A stretch of DNA of 64,000 bases from Sphingomonas sp. HMP9 (GTDB lineage Bacteria > Pseudomonadota > Alphaproteobacteria > Sphingomonadales > Sphingomonadaceae): NCBI RefSeq assembly GCF_013374115.1, contig NZ_AP022673.1:586501-650500 (forward strand), given 5' to 3'. The stretch's first letter is position 1, and each line of letters opens with the position of its first letter. Under the pieces are notes generated by a model that did not search any database, was not told the origin of the DNA, and saw only the letters and a program-made list of their open reading frames with translations. The position numbers and the translations under genes were made by a program. Below are positions 7,952 through 15,139 of the stretch, piece after piece.

Positions 7952-8851
7952 ATGCGCATGGATCGCTTGGAAGCTATGCGGCTGCTCGTACGTGTCGTCG
8001 AACGTCGTAGTTTTACGGCGGCAGCAACCGATCTTGATATGTCGCGCTCGACGGCGACCGAGGGCATCAAGCAACTGGAGGCCCAGTTGGGCGTGCGCCT
8101 GCTGGAGCGAACGACACGGATCGTGACCCCCACGCTTGATGGCGACGCCTATTATCGTCGCTGCATCGCGATCCTGGCCGATATCGAAGAGGCGGAGGGC
8201 GCGTTTCAGGACGCCGAGCCGCGTGGGCTGCTTCGGATCGACGTTCATGCGATGATCGCGCGGCGCTTTCTGATCCCGCACATTCCCGCGTTCCTCGACC
8301 GTTACCCGCGGATCGATCTTCATATCGGCGAAGGGGATCGCCTCGTCGATCTCGTGCGCGAAGGCGTGGATTGCGTCATCCGTGCAGGCGAGCCAACCGA
8401 AAGTGGCTTGATCATGCGGCGTGTTGGCACGCTGAACGAGATGACGTGCGCGAGTCCGGCGTATCTTGCGCGCCACGGCGTGCCGGCGACGCCCGCCGAT
8501 CTCCAAGGTCACCGAATGATCGGCTATCTGTCATCGCGAACCGGCGAGATCATCCCGATGGAATTTACGGTCGAGGGCCGGCTCGACTACGTCACCTTGC
8601 CCAGCCGCGTGACGGTCAGCGGTGCTGATGCGATGGGGGAGCTTGCCCGGCTTGGCATGGGGCTCATCCAAGCTCCGCGGTATCGCTTCGTCGACGATTT
8701 TGCCGCTGGCACGTTGACCGAGGTGCTGGCCGACTATCCACCTTCGCCGACGCCGCTCGTGGCGCTCTATCCGCAGAACCGACAGCTCTCACCGCGTGTC
8801 CGGGTTTTTCTTGACTGGGCCGTAGGCGTTTTCGCATCGGCCGATCTTTAA
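7952..8851 (+). CDS. LysR-family transcriptional regulator
   Basis: 299 residues. The N-terminal winged helix runs through MRLLVRVVERRSFTAAATDL and MSRSTATEGIKQLEAQLGVR, followed by LLERTTR. The C-terminal effector domain belongs to the CrgA/DhcR-like group (GLLRIDVHAMIARRFLIPHI, GEGDRLVDLVREGVDCVIRAG). The start is ATG 7952, or ATG 7958 two codons later; the first domain begins immediately after. It is divergent from the SDR at 7127-7861, and the shared 90-base gap is the probable operator region. The inducer is unknown. Confidence 0.9.
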   Translation: MRMDRLEAMRLLVRVVERRSFTAAATDLDMSRSTATEGIKQLEAQLGVRLLERTTRIVTPTLDGDAYYRRCIAILADIEEAEGAFQDAEPRGLLRIDVHAMIARRFLIPHIPAFLDRYPRIDLHIGEGDRLVDLVREGVDCVIRAGEPTESGLIMRRVGTLNEMTCASPAYLARHGVPATPADLQGHRMIGYLSSRTGEIIPMEFTVEGRLDYVTLPSRVTVSGADAMGELARLGMGLIQAPRYRFVDDFAAGTLTEVLADYPPSPTPLVALYPQNRQLSPRVRVFLDWAVGVFASADL

Positions 8852-8968
8852 GAATAGGTGCCACCACAGTTCGGCGCGGTATCCGATGTCGCGATTGATC
8901 GGCGCCAACTAACGCGAATGGGCAGCGAGATGTTGGAAGCAGGATGCGACCCCTGTCAAAGTCCAAAT

Positions 8969-9034
8969 GTGAACGAGCGTCCGAAGTTGGGAGGCAAAAA
9001 AGGGCGCCTGAGTGGCTGAATGTGGGTCGTCGCG
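8969..9034 (+). repeat. Dispersed two-block repeat, copy 3
   Basis: Block one is the reference form GAACGAGCGTCCGAAGTTGG; block two reads GGCTGAATGTGGGTCGTCGC. It lies in the 301-base gap (8852-9152) between the convergent LysR and epoxide hydrolase genes, which holds nothing else I recognise. Confidence 0.7.
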
Positions 9035-9152
9035 GTCGCGCACGGGCAGACGGCTTCCAACCCAGTCCAGGCCTTACACCGATAATTACCCGACGGCATG
9101 CCCTGTTGCGTTCGCTGATATGCTGCCACAACCAGCCTCGCATAATCGGGTG

Positions 9153-10304
9153 CTATGTGGCCCGGAACGTCGCGCGGACATGCTCCACGAACGTTTCGGC
9201 ATTCTCCATTGCCGCGAAATGCCCTCCGTTCGCGGCCTCTCCAAAATAGCGCAGATCGGCAAAGCGCGCCTCCGCCCAACGGCGGGACAGGCGGACCTGC
9301 TCGCCGGGGAACATGCTGACACCGGCCGGCAACTGCACGGGCGCGCTCGGCATCCCTTTCGCCATCTCCTGCGCGGCCTCCCAGTAGAAGCGTGCCGAGC
9401 AGGGCCCGGCGTTCGGCAGCCAGTACAGCATGATGTCGTCGATCAGATGGTCGAGCGGAATGACGCGTTCGGGTTGCCCGCTGCTGTCCGACACATCCTG
9501 GAACAGTGCATAGATCCAGCCTGCCAGTCCGACAGGCGAGTCCGCGATCGCGAAGGCAAGCGACTGTGGCCGTGTGCACTGCAGCTTCATATACCCCGAA
9601 TACTCGCGGTCGTAGCGCGCGGCATCGTCCAGCATCTGCTGCTCGGCCGGCGTCGCATTCTCCCGTTCCTCGGGTGTCGGCTGGACCATCACCATGTTGA
9701 GGTGGATACCGGCGAGGCCCGGCACGCGCATATGCGCAAGCGCCGTGGTGACCGCGGCACCCCGGTCTCCGCCTTGCGCCATCCAGCGATCGCCATAGCC
9801 GAGCCGCTGCATCAGCTCGCCCCGTGCTGCGGCGGTGCGGCCGACACCCCAACCCACCTCGGTCGGCTTGTCGGAGAAGCCGAAGCCGGGCAGCGCGGGG
9901 ATGACGAGGTGGAAGGCGTCCGATGCGTCGCCGCCATGCGCGCGCGGATCGCTGAGCGGGCCGATCACGTCGCGGAACTCGAGCACCGATCCCGGCCAGC
10001 CGTGCGTAAGGAGCAGCGGTGTCGCGTCCGGTTCGGGCGAGCGGACATGCAGGAAGTGGATGCCGAGCCCGTCGATCACCGTGCGGCTGCTGCCCCAGCC
10101 GTTGAGCAGCGCTTCCGTCGCACGCCAGTCATAACCGTCCTGCCACCGCTGCGCGAGCGCGCGGATGCGGTCCGATTGCGGGCCCTGCGACCCGTCCTGC
10201 ACCGTGCCGACATCGGGCCAGCGGGTGCGGGCGAGACGATCGGCCAGATCGTCGAGGTCGGCCTGAGGGATGTGGATCGGGAACGGCTGGATGGCGTCGC
10301 TCAT
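9153..10304 (-). CDS. Epoxide hydrolase (EHN-type alpha/beta hydrolase)
   Basis: 383 residues. It opens with the epoxide-hydrolase N-terminal domain (about 5-110: FPIHIPQADLDDLADRLART, then RWP) followed by the alpha/beta hydrolase core. The oxyanion motif HGWPGS is at 101-106, the nucleophile elbow QGGDRG puts the catalytic aspartate at 180, and GGHFAAME near the end gives the base histidine. The start ATG 10304 was chosen because the EHN domain begins at once; a longer in-frame start would add a low-complexity leader. It lies 22 bases downstream of the NmrA-like gene, so both probably form an operon under the divergent TetR gene at 11336. The substrate is unknown. Confidence 0.88.
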   Translation of the reverse strand: MSDAIQPFPIHIPQADLDDLADRLARTRWPDVGTVQDGSQGPQSDRIRALAQRWQDGYDWRATEALLNGWGSSRTVIDGLGIHFLHVRSPEPDATPLLLTHGWPGSVLEFRDVIGPLSDPRAHGGDASDAFHLVIPALPGFGFSDKPTEVGWGVGRTAAARGELMQRLGYGDRWMAQGGDRGAAVTTALAHMRVPGLAGIHLNMVMVQPTPEERENATPAEQQMLDDAARYDREYSGYMKLQCTRPQSLAFAIADSPVGLAGWIYALFQDVSDSSGQPERVIPLDHLIDDIMLYWLPNAGPCSARFYWEAAQEMAKGMPSAPVQLPAGVSMFPGEQVRLSRRWAEARFADLRYFGEAANGGHFAAMENAETFVEHVRATFRAT

Positions 10305-10326
10305 GATAAGACTCCGGACGGTGCGA

Positions 10327-11259
10327 TCAGAGTGTCGGGGCGAGGACGGCTTCGGCGCGCGTCCAGTCGGTCTTGCCGTAACGATCGTTGTCGAGGGGCG
10401 AGAGCTTGCCGCGTCCGCTCGACATGTCGCGAACATATTGCATGCCCTGCCAGGCCGGGAATGGCGCATCGGTGGCTGGCGACAGCGCGCGCGCGACGCG
10501 GATCAGCGTCGAGAGACGCCCGAGCCCACCCGTACGGAACGGCTTCCAGCGGCGACCATCGAGCCGCGTCATCAGCGTCGCCAGGTCGCGCGGAGACACG
10601 ACGTCGCCGGCGATCCGCAGGAAGCGGGGCGCATCCGTATCGAGCGCCGCGTCGGCGGCATAGTCCGCGACATCGTCCTTCGTCGTGAAGTCCAGCGGCT
10701 GGTCGGCGTCTCCCCAGTAGAGGATACGGCGGAAGCGCGGCAGCACGATCGGCGCTTCGCCGGTCAACAGGTCCGCGAAGGCGCCGTTGAGGATCGAGGT
10801 CGCGCGGATCGGCGCTGCATCGACATGCGCCATGAAGCGGCGCCGAAGGTCCATGTTGCGATTATCGCCGGGGCGGGTCGTAGTGAAATCGAGCGAGAAG
10901 TCGGACGGGATGAAGCGGGGTACGCCCGCTGCGACCGCCGCATCGAGGAGCCGGATCTGGAGATCGAGAATGACCGGTTCCAGCCCGTTCAGGGCCGAGA
11001 CGACGCACTCTACACCACCAAGCGAAGCTGCAAGCGCAGCGTAGTCGGAGAAATCGACCGGTACCGGCGTGCCGCCACGCGCGCGCACGGCATCCTGCGC
11101 CGCGGCCGGCGTGCCGCTGCGGACCAGCGCACGCACCGTCACGCCACGCCGGACCAGCGCCGACAGCACGCGTCCACCAAGATCGCCCGTGGCACCCGCC
11201 AGCGCGATCGTCCGCTGCGTGCCGCCGTCCACAGCGCTACGTCGTGTCGTTGCAGCCAT
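10327..11259 (-). CDS. NmrA/isoflavone-reductase-like NAD(P)-binding protein
   Basis: 310 residues of the atypical SDR/NmrA group. The Rossmann loop GATGDLGGR (about 22-30) is followed by RALVRSG, which suits NADP(H) binding, and by IPSDFSLDFTTTRPGDNRN, the isoflavone-reductase-like segment. Proteins of this group either reduce small molecules or sense the NADP redox state. The start ATG 11259 has GGAGG about six bases upstream. It is the first gene of a two-gene unit with the epoxide hydrolase, and its promoter region contains a perfect inverted repeat next to the divergent TetR gene. The substrate cannot be told. Confidence 0.82.
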   Translation of the reverse strand: MAATTRRSAVDGGTQRTIALAGATGDLGGRVLSALVRRGVTVRALVRSGTPAAAQDAVRARGGTPVPVDFSDYAALAASLGGVECVVSALNGLEPVILDLQIRLLDAAVAAGVPRFIPSDFSLDFTTTRPGDNRNMDLRRRFMAHVDAAPIRATSILNGAFADLLTGEAPIVLPRFRRILYWGDADQPLDFTTKDDVADYAADAALDTDAPRFLRIAGDVVSPRDLATLMTRLDGRRWKPFRTGGLGRLSTLIRVARALSPATDAPFPAWQGMQYVRDMSSGRGKLSPLDNDRYGKTDWTRAEAVLAPTL

Positions 11260-11278
11260 CACCAACCTCCGTCTTATA

Positions 11279-11300
11279 AACTGAACTACACCGTTCAGTT
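11279..11300. promoter_or_regulatory. Inverted repeat, probable TetR operator
   Basis: AACTGAAC, six bases, then GTTCAGTT: perfect 8-bp arms midway between the divergent NmrA-like and TetR genes. A TATAAA element touches its left arm. Position and symmetry fit the binding site of the adjacent TetR protein, which would control both directions. Confidence 0.6.
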
Positions 11301-11335
11301 CTATTTGACGGGCCAATGCCCTATATGGTTGCGTG

Positions 11336-12010
11336 ATGCAAATGCGTACCGACACGAAGTCTGATCCAGCAAAGCGGCGACGCGGTGGTCGACCATCCGC
11401 CGACCAGGCCGGCGATGTCGATCGCCGCATCCTCGACGCCGCCACGGACCTGTTCTTGCGGCTGGGATTCGACGCGACGAGCTGCGATCAGGTCGTGGTG
11501 CTTGCGGGGGCGGGGAAGGCGAGCCTCTACGCCCGCTATGCCAACAAGGAGGAGCTCTTCGCGGCCGTGGTGCGGCGGATGGTGGATCACACGCTGATGC
11601 CGTCAGGCGTGGTGCCGTGGCATCTGTCCGTCCAGGATCGGCTGCGCGCGGTGGGCCATAGCCTGCTTGAGCATGCGTTGACGCCAGAGGCGGTCGCCCT
11701 GATGCGTGTCGTCGTCACCACCGCGCACCGGATGCCCGATCTTGCCCGGTTGGTGGACCGGATCGGCCGCGATGGCGGCATCGCCTGCGTCGCTCAGGCG
11801 ATCGCAGGGGCAGACGCTGCACCGGACCGGATCCAGCGAGCATCGGACATTGCGGGTCGGTTCATCGACATGGTGTTCGTCCCCCACCAGATGCGCGCAC
11901 TGATCGGTGACGATCGCGAGCAGCTGGATGCCGCATCATCACGGCGCATTAACGATGCCATCGATCTGCTCACCCGGGCGGGCTGGTTACACATAACCGA
12001 GGCGTCATAG
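11336..12010 (+). CDS. TetR-family transcriptional regulator
   Basis: 224 residues. The helix-turn-helix domain covers about 25-75: RRILDAATDLFLRLGFDATS, then VVVLAGAGKASLYARYANKE and ELFAAVV. The C-terminal ligand domain includes VVTTAHRMPDLARLVDRIG, as in the AefR-like/TetR_C group. GTG 11333 and ATG 11336 are adjacent starts; a second ATG follows two codons on. It is divergent from the NmrA-epoxide hydrolase unit with an 8-6-8 palindrome in between, so it is most likely their repressor. The ligand may be the epoxide or a related compound (inference). Confidence 0.88.
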   Translation: MQMRTDTKSDPAKRRRGGRPSADQAGDVDRRILDAATDLFLRLGFDATSCDQVVVLAGAGKASLYARYANKEELFAAVVRRMVDHTLMPSGVVPWHLSVQDRLRAVGHSLLEHALTPEAVALMRVVVTTAHRMPDLARLVDRIGRDGGIACVAQAIAGADAAPDRIQRASDIAGRFIDMVFVPHQMRALIGDDREQLDAASSRRINDAIDLLTRAGWLHITEAS

Positions 12011-12438
12011 GCTGTCTCGATCCACCGTTTCGATCTAACATTCTTTTCGGAAAGCCGATCTCAGCCTGGCGCGCGCCCGGCACCACACCCTTGCTGAGAT
12101 GAACGAATGACTCAAGTTGCAAAGTCGGCCTCAGGGCGTGAATGGCGTCTGGTGGGTCATCGAGGTTTGACGAGCTTCGTGTCGAGCGAAGCCTCGTCGA
12201 TCGGAGGATCCGTGAGCCTAGACGCACAGATGGCCAAGGATGGAATATTTAAACCCGTTTGCTTGCCTCGGCAGCTTCCCCGGCAGAGCGGGTGCCATAA
12301 AGCGGTTAGCATTCGGGATTGGTGCCACGTTCGCACTGGCGACCTGAAGGCGCAGGAAAAGTCGATTCACTTATTAAAGTTGGGGGCGGCATTGATCCGC
12401 CTGCAGTAAGTGATTTTCGAGAAGAAGGATTAAGGCCT
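12011..12438. other. Intergenic stretch with one dispersed repeat
   Basis: About 430 bases after the TetR gene. It contains repeat copy 4 (12099-12165) and probably the promoter of the next membrane-protein gene. No other gene is seen. Confidence 0.5.
12099..12165 (+). repeat. Dispersed two-block repeat, copy 4
   Basis: Block one GAACGAATGACTCAAGTTGC; block two GAATGGCGTCTGGTGGGTC. A diverged copy. Confidence 0.55.
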
Positions 12439-12864
12439 ATGCAGTACATCCTTAGCAACATTTTCCCGATTGGGGCGGCAACGATTGCCGGACTGATCAT
12501 CCTGTTCCTCCGGTTCCGGTATCGGTTCAAAGGCGCAACGATCGCAGCTGCAACGCTGGCGCTATTCTGGTTAGCGGCGATCCTGGCGGGCGCGCTTATC
12601 CTGGCCCCGGTAGACGCGGGGCCTTGGACAGTTGCCTTAGGGAGCGCGTTCATTATTTGGATCGGCTTCGTGCTGCCTGCTCTTTCGATTGCGCTTAATC
12701 TACGCGGCCATCCCTGGTCGATCAGCCTGGCCGACGCGACTTGGTGGCTGGCGGTCATGCTTACACAGGCGGTAGTGCTGCACAGCATTGGCCTGACAAA
12801 GCCCATGTCCGTGGGGAGTGCCGTAAGCTCAGACGCCACGCCTCGGGCTAAACCGGCGGTTTGA
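12439..12864 (+). CDS. DUF1761-like small membrane protein
   Basis: 141 residues with four hydrophobic segments (about 8-24, 33-55, 65-85 and 98-118) and a short polar tail. The run from WIGFVLPALSIALNLRG to ADATWWLAVMLTQAVVL resembles the C-terminal half of DUF1761 proteins, inner-membrane proteins of unknown role. The start ATG 12439 follows AAGGATTAAGG; the upstream in-frame sequence is not hydrophobic and was left out. It is a single gene flanked on both sides by copies of the dispersed repeat (12099 and 12867). Confidence 0.6.
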   Translation: MQYILSNIFPIGAATIAGLIILFLRFRYRFKGATIAAATLALFWLAAILAGALILAPVDAGPWTVALGSAFIIWIGFVLPALSIALNLRGHPWSISLADATWWLAVMLTQAVVLHSIGLTKPMSVGSAVSSDATPRAKPAV

Positions 12865-12866
12865 CA

Positions 12867-12935
12867 CATGAACAAGCGTCCGTTTCCGGGGAGCAGCCAG
12901 AGCATCACGAATGACCGAGTTTGGGTCACTCCGGC
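12867..12935 (+). repeat. Dispersed two-block repeat, copy 5
   Basis: Block one GAACAAGCGTCCGTTTCCGG; block two GAATGACCGAGTTTGGGTC. It starts immediately after the stop of the DUF1761-like gene. Confidence 0.65.
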
Positions 12936-13069
12936 CCGCGGCAGTGAGAGGCGCGAAGGAGGCTGGTCGCGTTTAAGGTCGCGCTCCGAAAGTGGTACGA
13001 CCGAAACGCGAGTGGACCTAACTCGCGTCATGCCAGTTCCCGTCTCGTCACCGTCCGGAGAGCAAATCC

Positions 13070-14056
13070 ATGCGCCTGATCGCAATCGAAGAACACATCC
13101 TCCCGCAGGAGGTGCGCGACGCATGGAGCGCCGCGCCGCTGCCGCATGATCCGGTGTCGGCCTTTGCGGATGGCGGCGACAGCGGAGCCCGCCTTGCCGA
13201 TCTCGGCAAGGGCCGCCTCGCGCTGATGGACGATCAAGGCGTCGATGTGCAGGTACTGTCACTCACTACGCCCGGGCTCCATAATCTGGCTCCCGGGGTC
13301 GCGGTCGAATTGGCGTACCGGGTGAACGACCGGATCGCCGAGACCTGCGCCCGCCATCCTGATCGCTTCCAGGGGTTCGCGGCGCTGCCGACGCCCGATC
13401 CTGAGGCCGCGCCGCGCGAACTCGAGCGCGCTGTCCGTGACCTTGGCTTGAAGGGCGCGTTGCTGTGTGGTCGGACGCGCGACCGGCACCTCGATCATTC
13501 CTCCTTTCGCCCGATGCTAGCTAAAGCGGCTGAACTGCGCGTGCCGCTCTTCATCCATCCGCAGACACCGCTGCCCGCGGTGCGCGAGGCCAATTATTCT
13601 GGAATCAACGAGCGCGCCGACCTCGCGCTGGCCGCCTTCGGCCTTGGTTGGCATTATGAGGCGGGCCTGCAATGGGTGCGCATGGCCGCCGCTGGCGTGT
13701 TCGACGAACTGCCCGATCTGCAGATCATCCTCGGCCATTGGGGGGAGGTGGTGCTGTTCTATCTCGAGCGGATCTCGACCGTCTTCGAGCGCGCGCTCGA
13801 CCTGCGGCGTCCGCTCGCGGACTATGCACGCGGCAATCTGTATGTGACCGGCAGCGGCATGTGGAGCGAGACCTATCTGCAGCGCTGCCTCGAGATCGTC
13901 GGGCCCGAGCGGCTGCTGTTCTCGACTGACTTCCCCTATCAATACCGGGAAGGCGGGGCACCGCGCCGTTTTCTTGAGGGCTGCACGCTCGACGATGCCG
14001 CCCGTGAAGGGTTTGCGCATCGCAATTGGGACCGCCTGACTGGCGGCGGCGCTTAG
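13070..14056 (+). CDS. Amidohydrolase-2 family protein (gamma-resorcylate decarboxylase/ACMSD-like)
   Basis: 328 residues of the amidohydrolase-2 branch that holds gamma-resorcylate decarboxylase and aminocarboxymuconate semialdehyde decarboxylase. The metal-binding pattern is visible in order: EEH at residues 7-9 (in place of HxH, as in the resorcylate decarboxylases), IHPQTP near 163, LGHWGE near 222 and STDFPY near 285. The decarboxylase-like end fits a cytosolic metal-dependent C-C lyase acting on an aromatic acid; the substrate is not known. The start ATG 13070 has GGAGAG about nine bases upstream. No neighbour on the same strand belongs to the same pathway. Confidence 0.82.
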   Translation: MRLIAIEEHILPQEVRDAWSAAPLPHDPVSAFADGGDSGARLADLGKGRLALMDDQGVDVQVLSLTTPGLHNLAPGVAVELAYRVNDRIAETCARHPDRFQGFAALPTPDPEAAPRELERAVRDLGLKGALLCGRTRDRHLDHSSFRPMLAKAAELRVPLFIHPQTPLPAVREANYSGINERADLALAAFGLGWHYEAGLQWVRMAAAGVFDELPDLQIILGHWGEVVLFYLERISTVFERALDLRRPLADYARGNLYVTGSGMWSETYLQRCLEIVGPERLLFSTDFPYQYREGGAPRRFLEGCTLDDAAREGFAHRNWDRLTGGGA

Positions 14057-14137
14057 CGTCCCGTTGTCGAAACGTTTTTGGGAAGAGAATGGCGGAAGGA
14101 CAGAGCTCTATGACATCTACACAGCCCTGCTGCCTAC

Positions 14138-14205
14138 ATGAACGGATGACCGAAGTTGGGAAGCTGAAAACTGGCCGCGAATATCCGACTCTCGGTCCTT
14201 GCTGT
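14138..14205 (+). repeat. Dispersed two-block repeat, copy 6
   Basis: Block one GAACGGATGACCGAAGTTGG; block two GAATATCCGACTCTCGGTCC. It lies between the amidohydrolase gene and a convergent pseudogene. Confidence 0.7.
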
Positions 14206-14213
14206 CGAGCAGC

Positions 14214-14964
14214 TTATAGCCTCACCCTCGTGGCCTCCGACGTCCTCGGGGCGGTTTGGCGTACAAGTCCTCTCGCGAAATGCCCGACGGGGGAGCTCAA
14301 TCCGATTGGCAAAGACAGCAGTTGGACAAGAACGACCGTGGCCACACCCCACCAGTATGCGAAATGGACCCGACGCAACGCGACACGATCAAACACGATC
14401 CCCTCGACAACGTACACTACCATAGTTCCGAGTACAGCGACCGGGGCAGCGTCTCGCATAGGTAACATGTCCAGCAAGCGACCAATACAATCACCGTTCC
14501 GCTTAACATCAGTAGCTGATGCCATGCCAGTTCTTTTCGCCGGCGAATAGCGGCATAGGTGAGCCCGCCGAACCCGAGCATGGCCAGGGTATTGATCGTC
14601 AGGAGGAAGCCCGGCGGAAACGATGCCGGCGCGCTGCCGCGGGCGATCGAGACCATTGTTCCTGCAATGCCGAGCGGAACCATAAGGACGGCTATCACGG
14701 CACCGAGTCATCCCCGCCGGCGATGCAGATTGATGTTCCAACCCTCGACCACGAGCCAGGTCTGAACGAGAAATAGTACCATCCACGACGAAAAGATCAC
14801 CGCGTGCAAATGCACCGGCCACGGGAAGTCTGTGAACCAAGCATGGTGGACCAGCACGTCGATCCAAGGCCAGTCATCGCGGTGAGAAACACTACAAATG
14901 CCATATAGGCAAAAAAGCGTCGCTCACGCGCTAGCGGGGTCATTCGTAGTGACGCGGTCGTCAT
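14214..14964 (-). pseudogene. Broken polytopic membrane protein gene
   Basis: Read on the minus strand from ATG 14964, the gene gives MTTASLRMTPLARERRFFAY and a first helix. The frame then shifts near 14865, giving WIDVLVHHAWFTDFPWPVH and a second helix, meets an in-frame TGA after NLHRRRG (near 14715), continues LGAVIAVLMVPLGIAGTM with more helices, and shifts again near 14465 before VHFAYWWG and the final helix. At least three lesions therefore separate pieces of one roughly 240-residue membrane protein with about six helices and conserved histidines. I do not know its function; similar sphingomonad proteins are annotated only as membrane proteins. It should be non-functional unless the consensus is wrong at three places. 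Confidence 0.7.
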
Positions 14965-15064
14965 TCGTGCCCCCTTCCGCAGTGTAACTCATCGGACGAT
15001 AGTGTGTCCCATATCGCGCACGGACAGAGGGGGCGCCTCGCGACCTGTCTCAATCGCCTACACA

Positions 15065-15080
15065 AGTGAAACGTTTCACT
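15065..15080. promoter_or_regulatory. Perfect palindrome, probable LacI-family operator
   Basis: AGTGAAACGTTTCACT is a perfect 16-bp palindrome with the central CG typical of LacI/PurR-type operators. It lies 60 bases upstream of the TonB receptor gene, the first of a run that ends with a LacI-family repressor gene. It is the probable control site of the unit. Confidence 0.75.
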
Positions 15081-15139
15081 AAACGGTCACACGGCCGTGC
15101 CAAGGGCGTCCTCACCAAATTCCTGGGGGGACCATCCAC

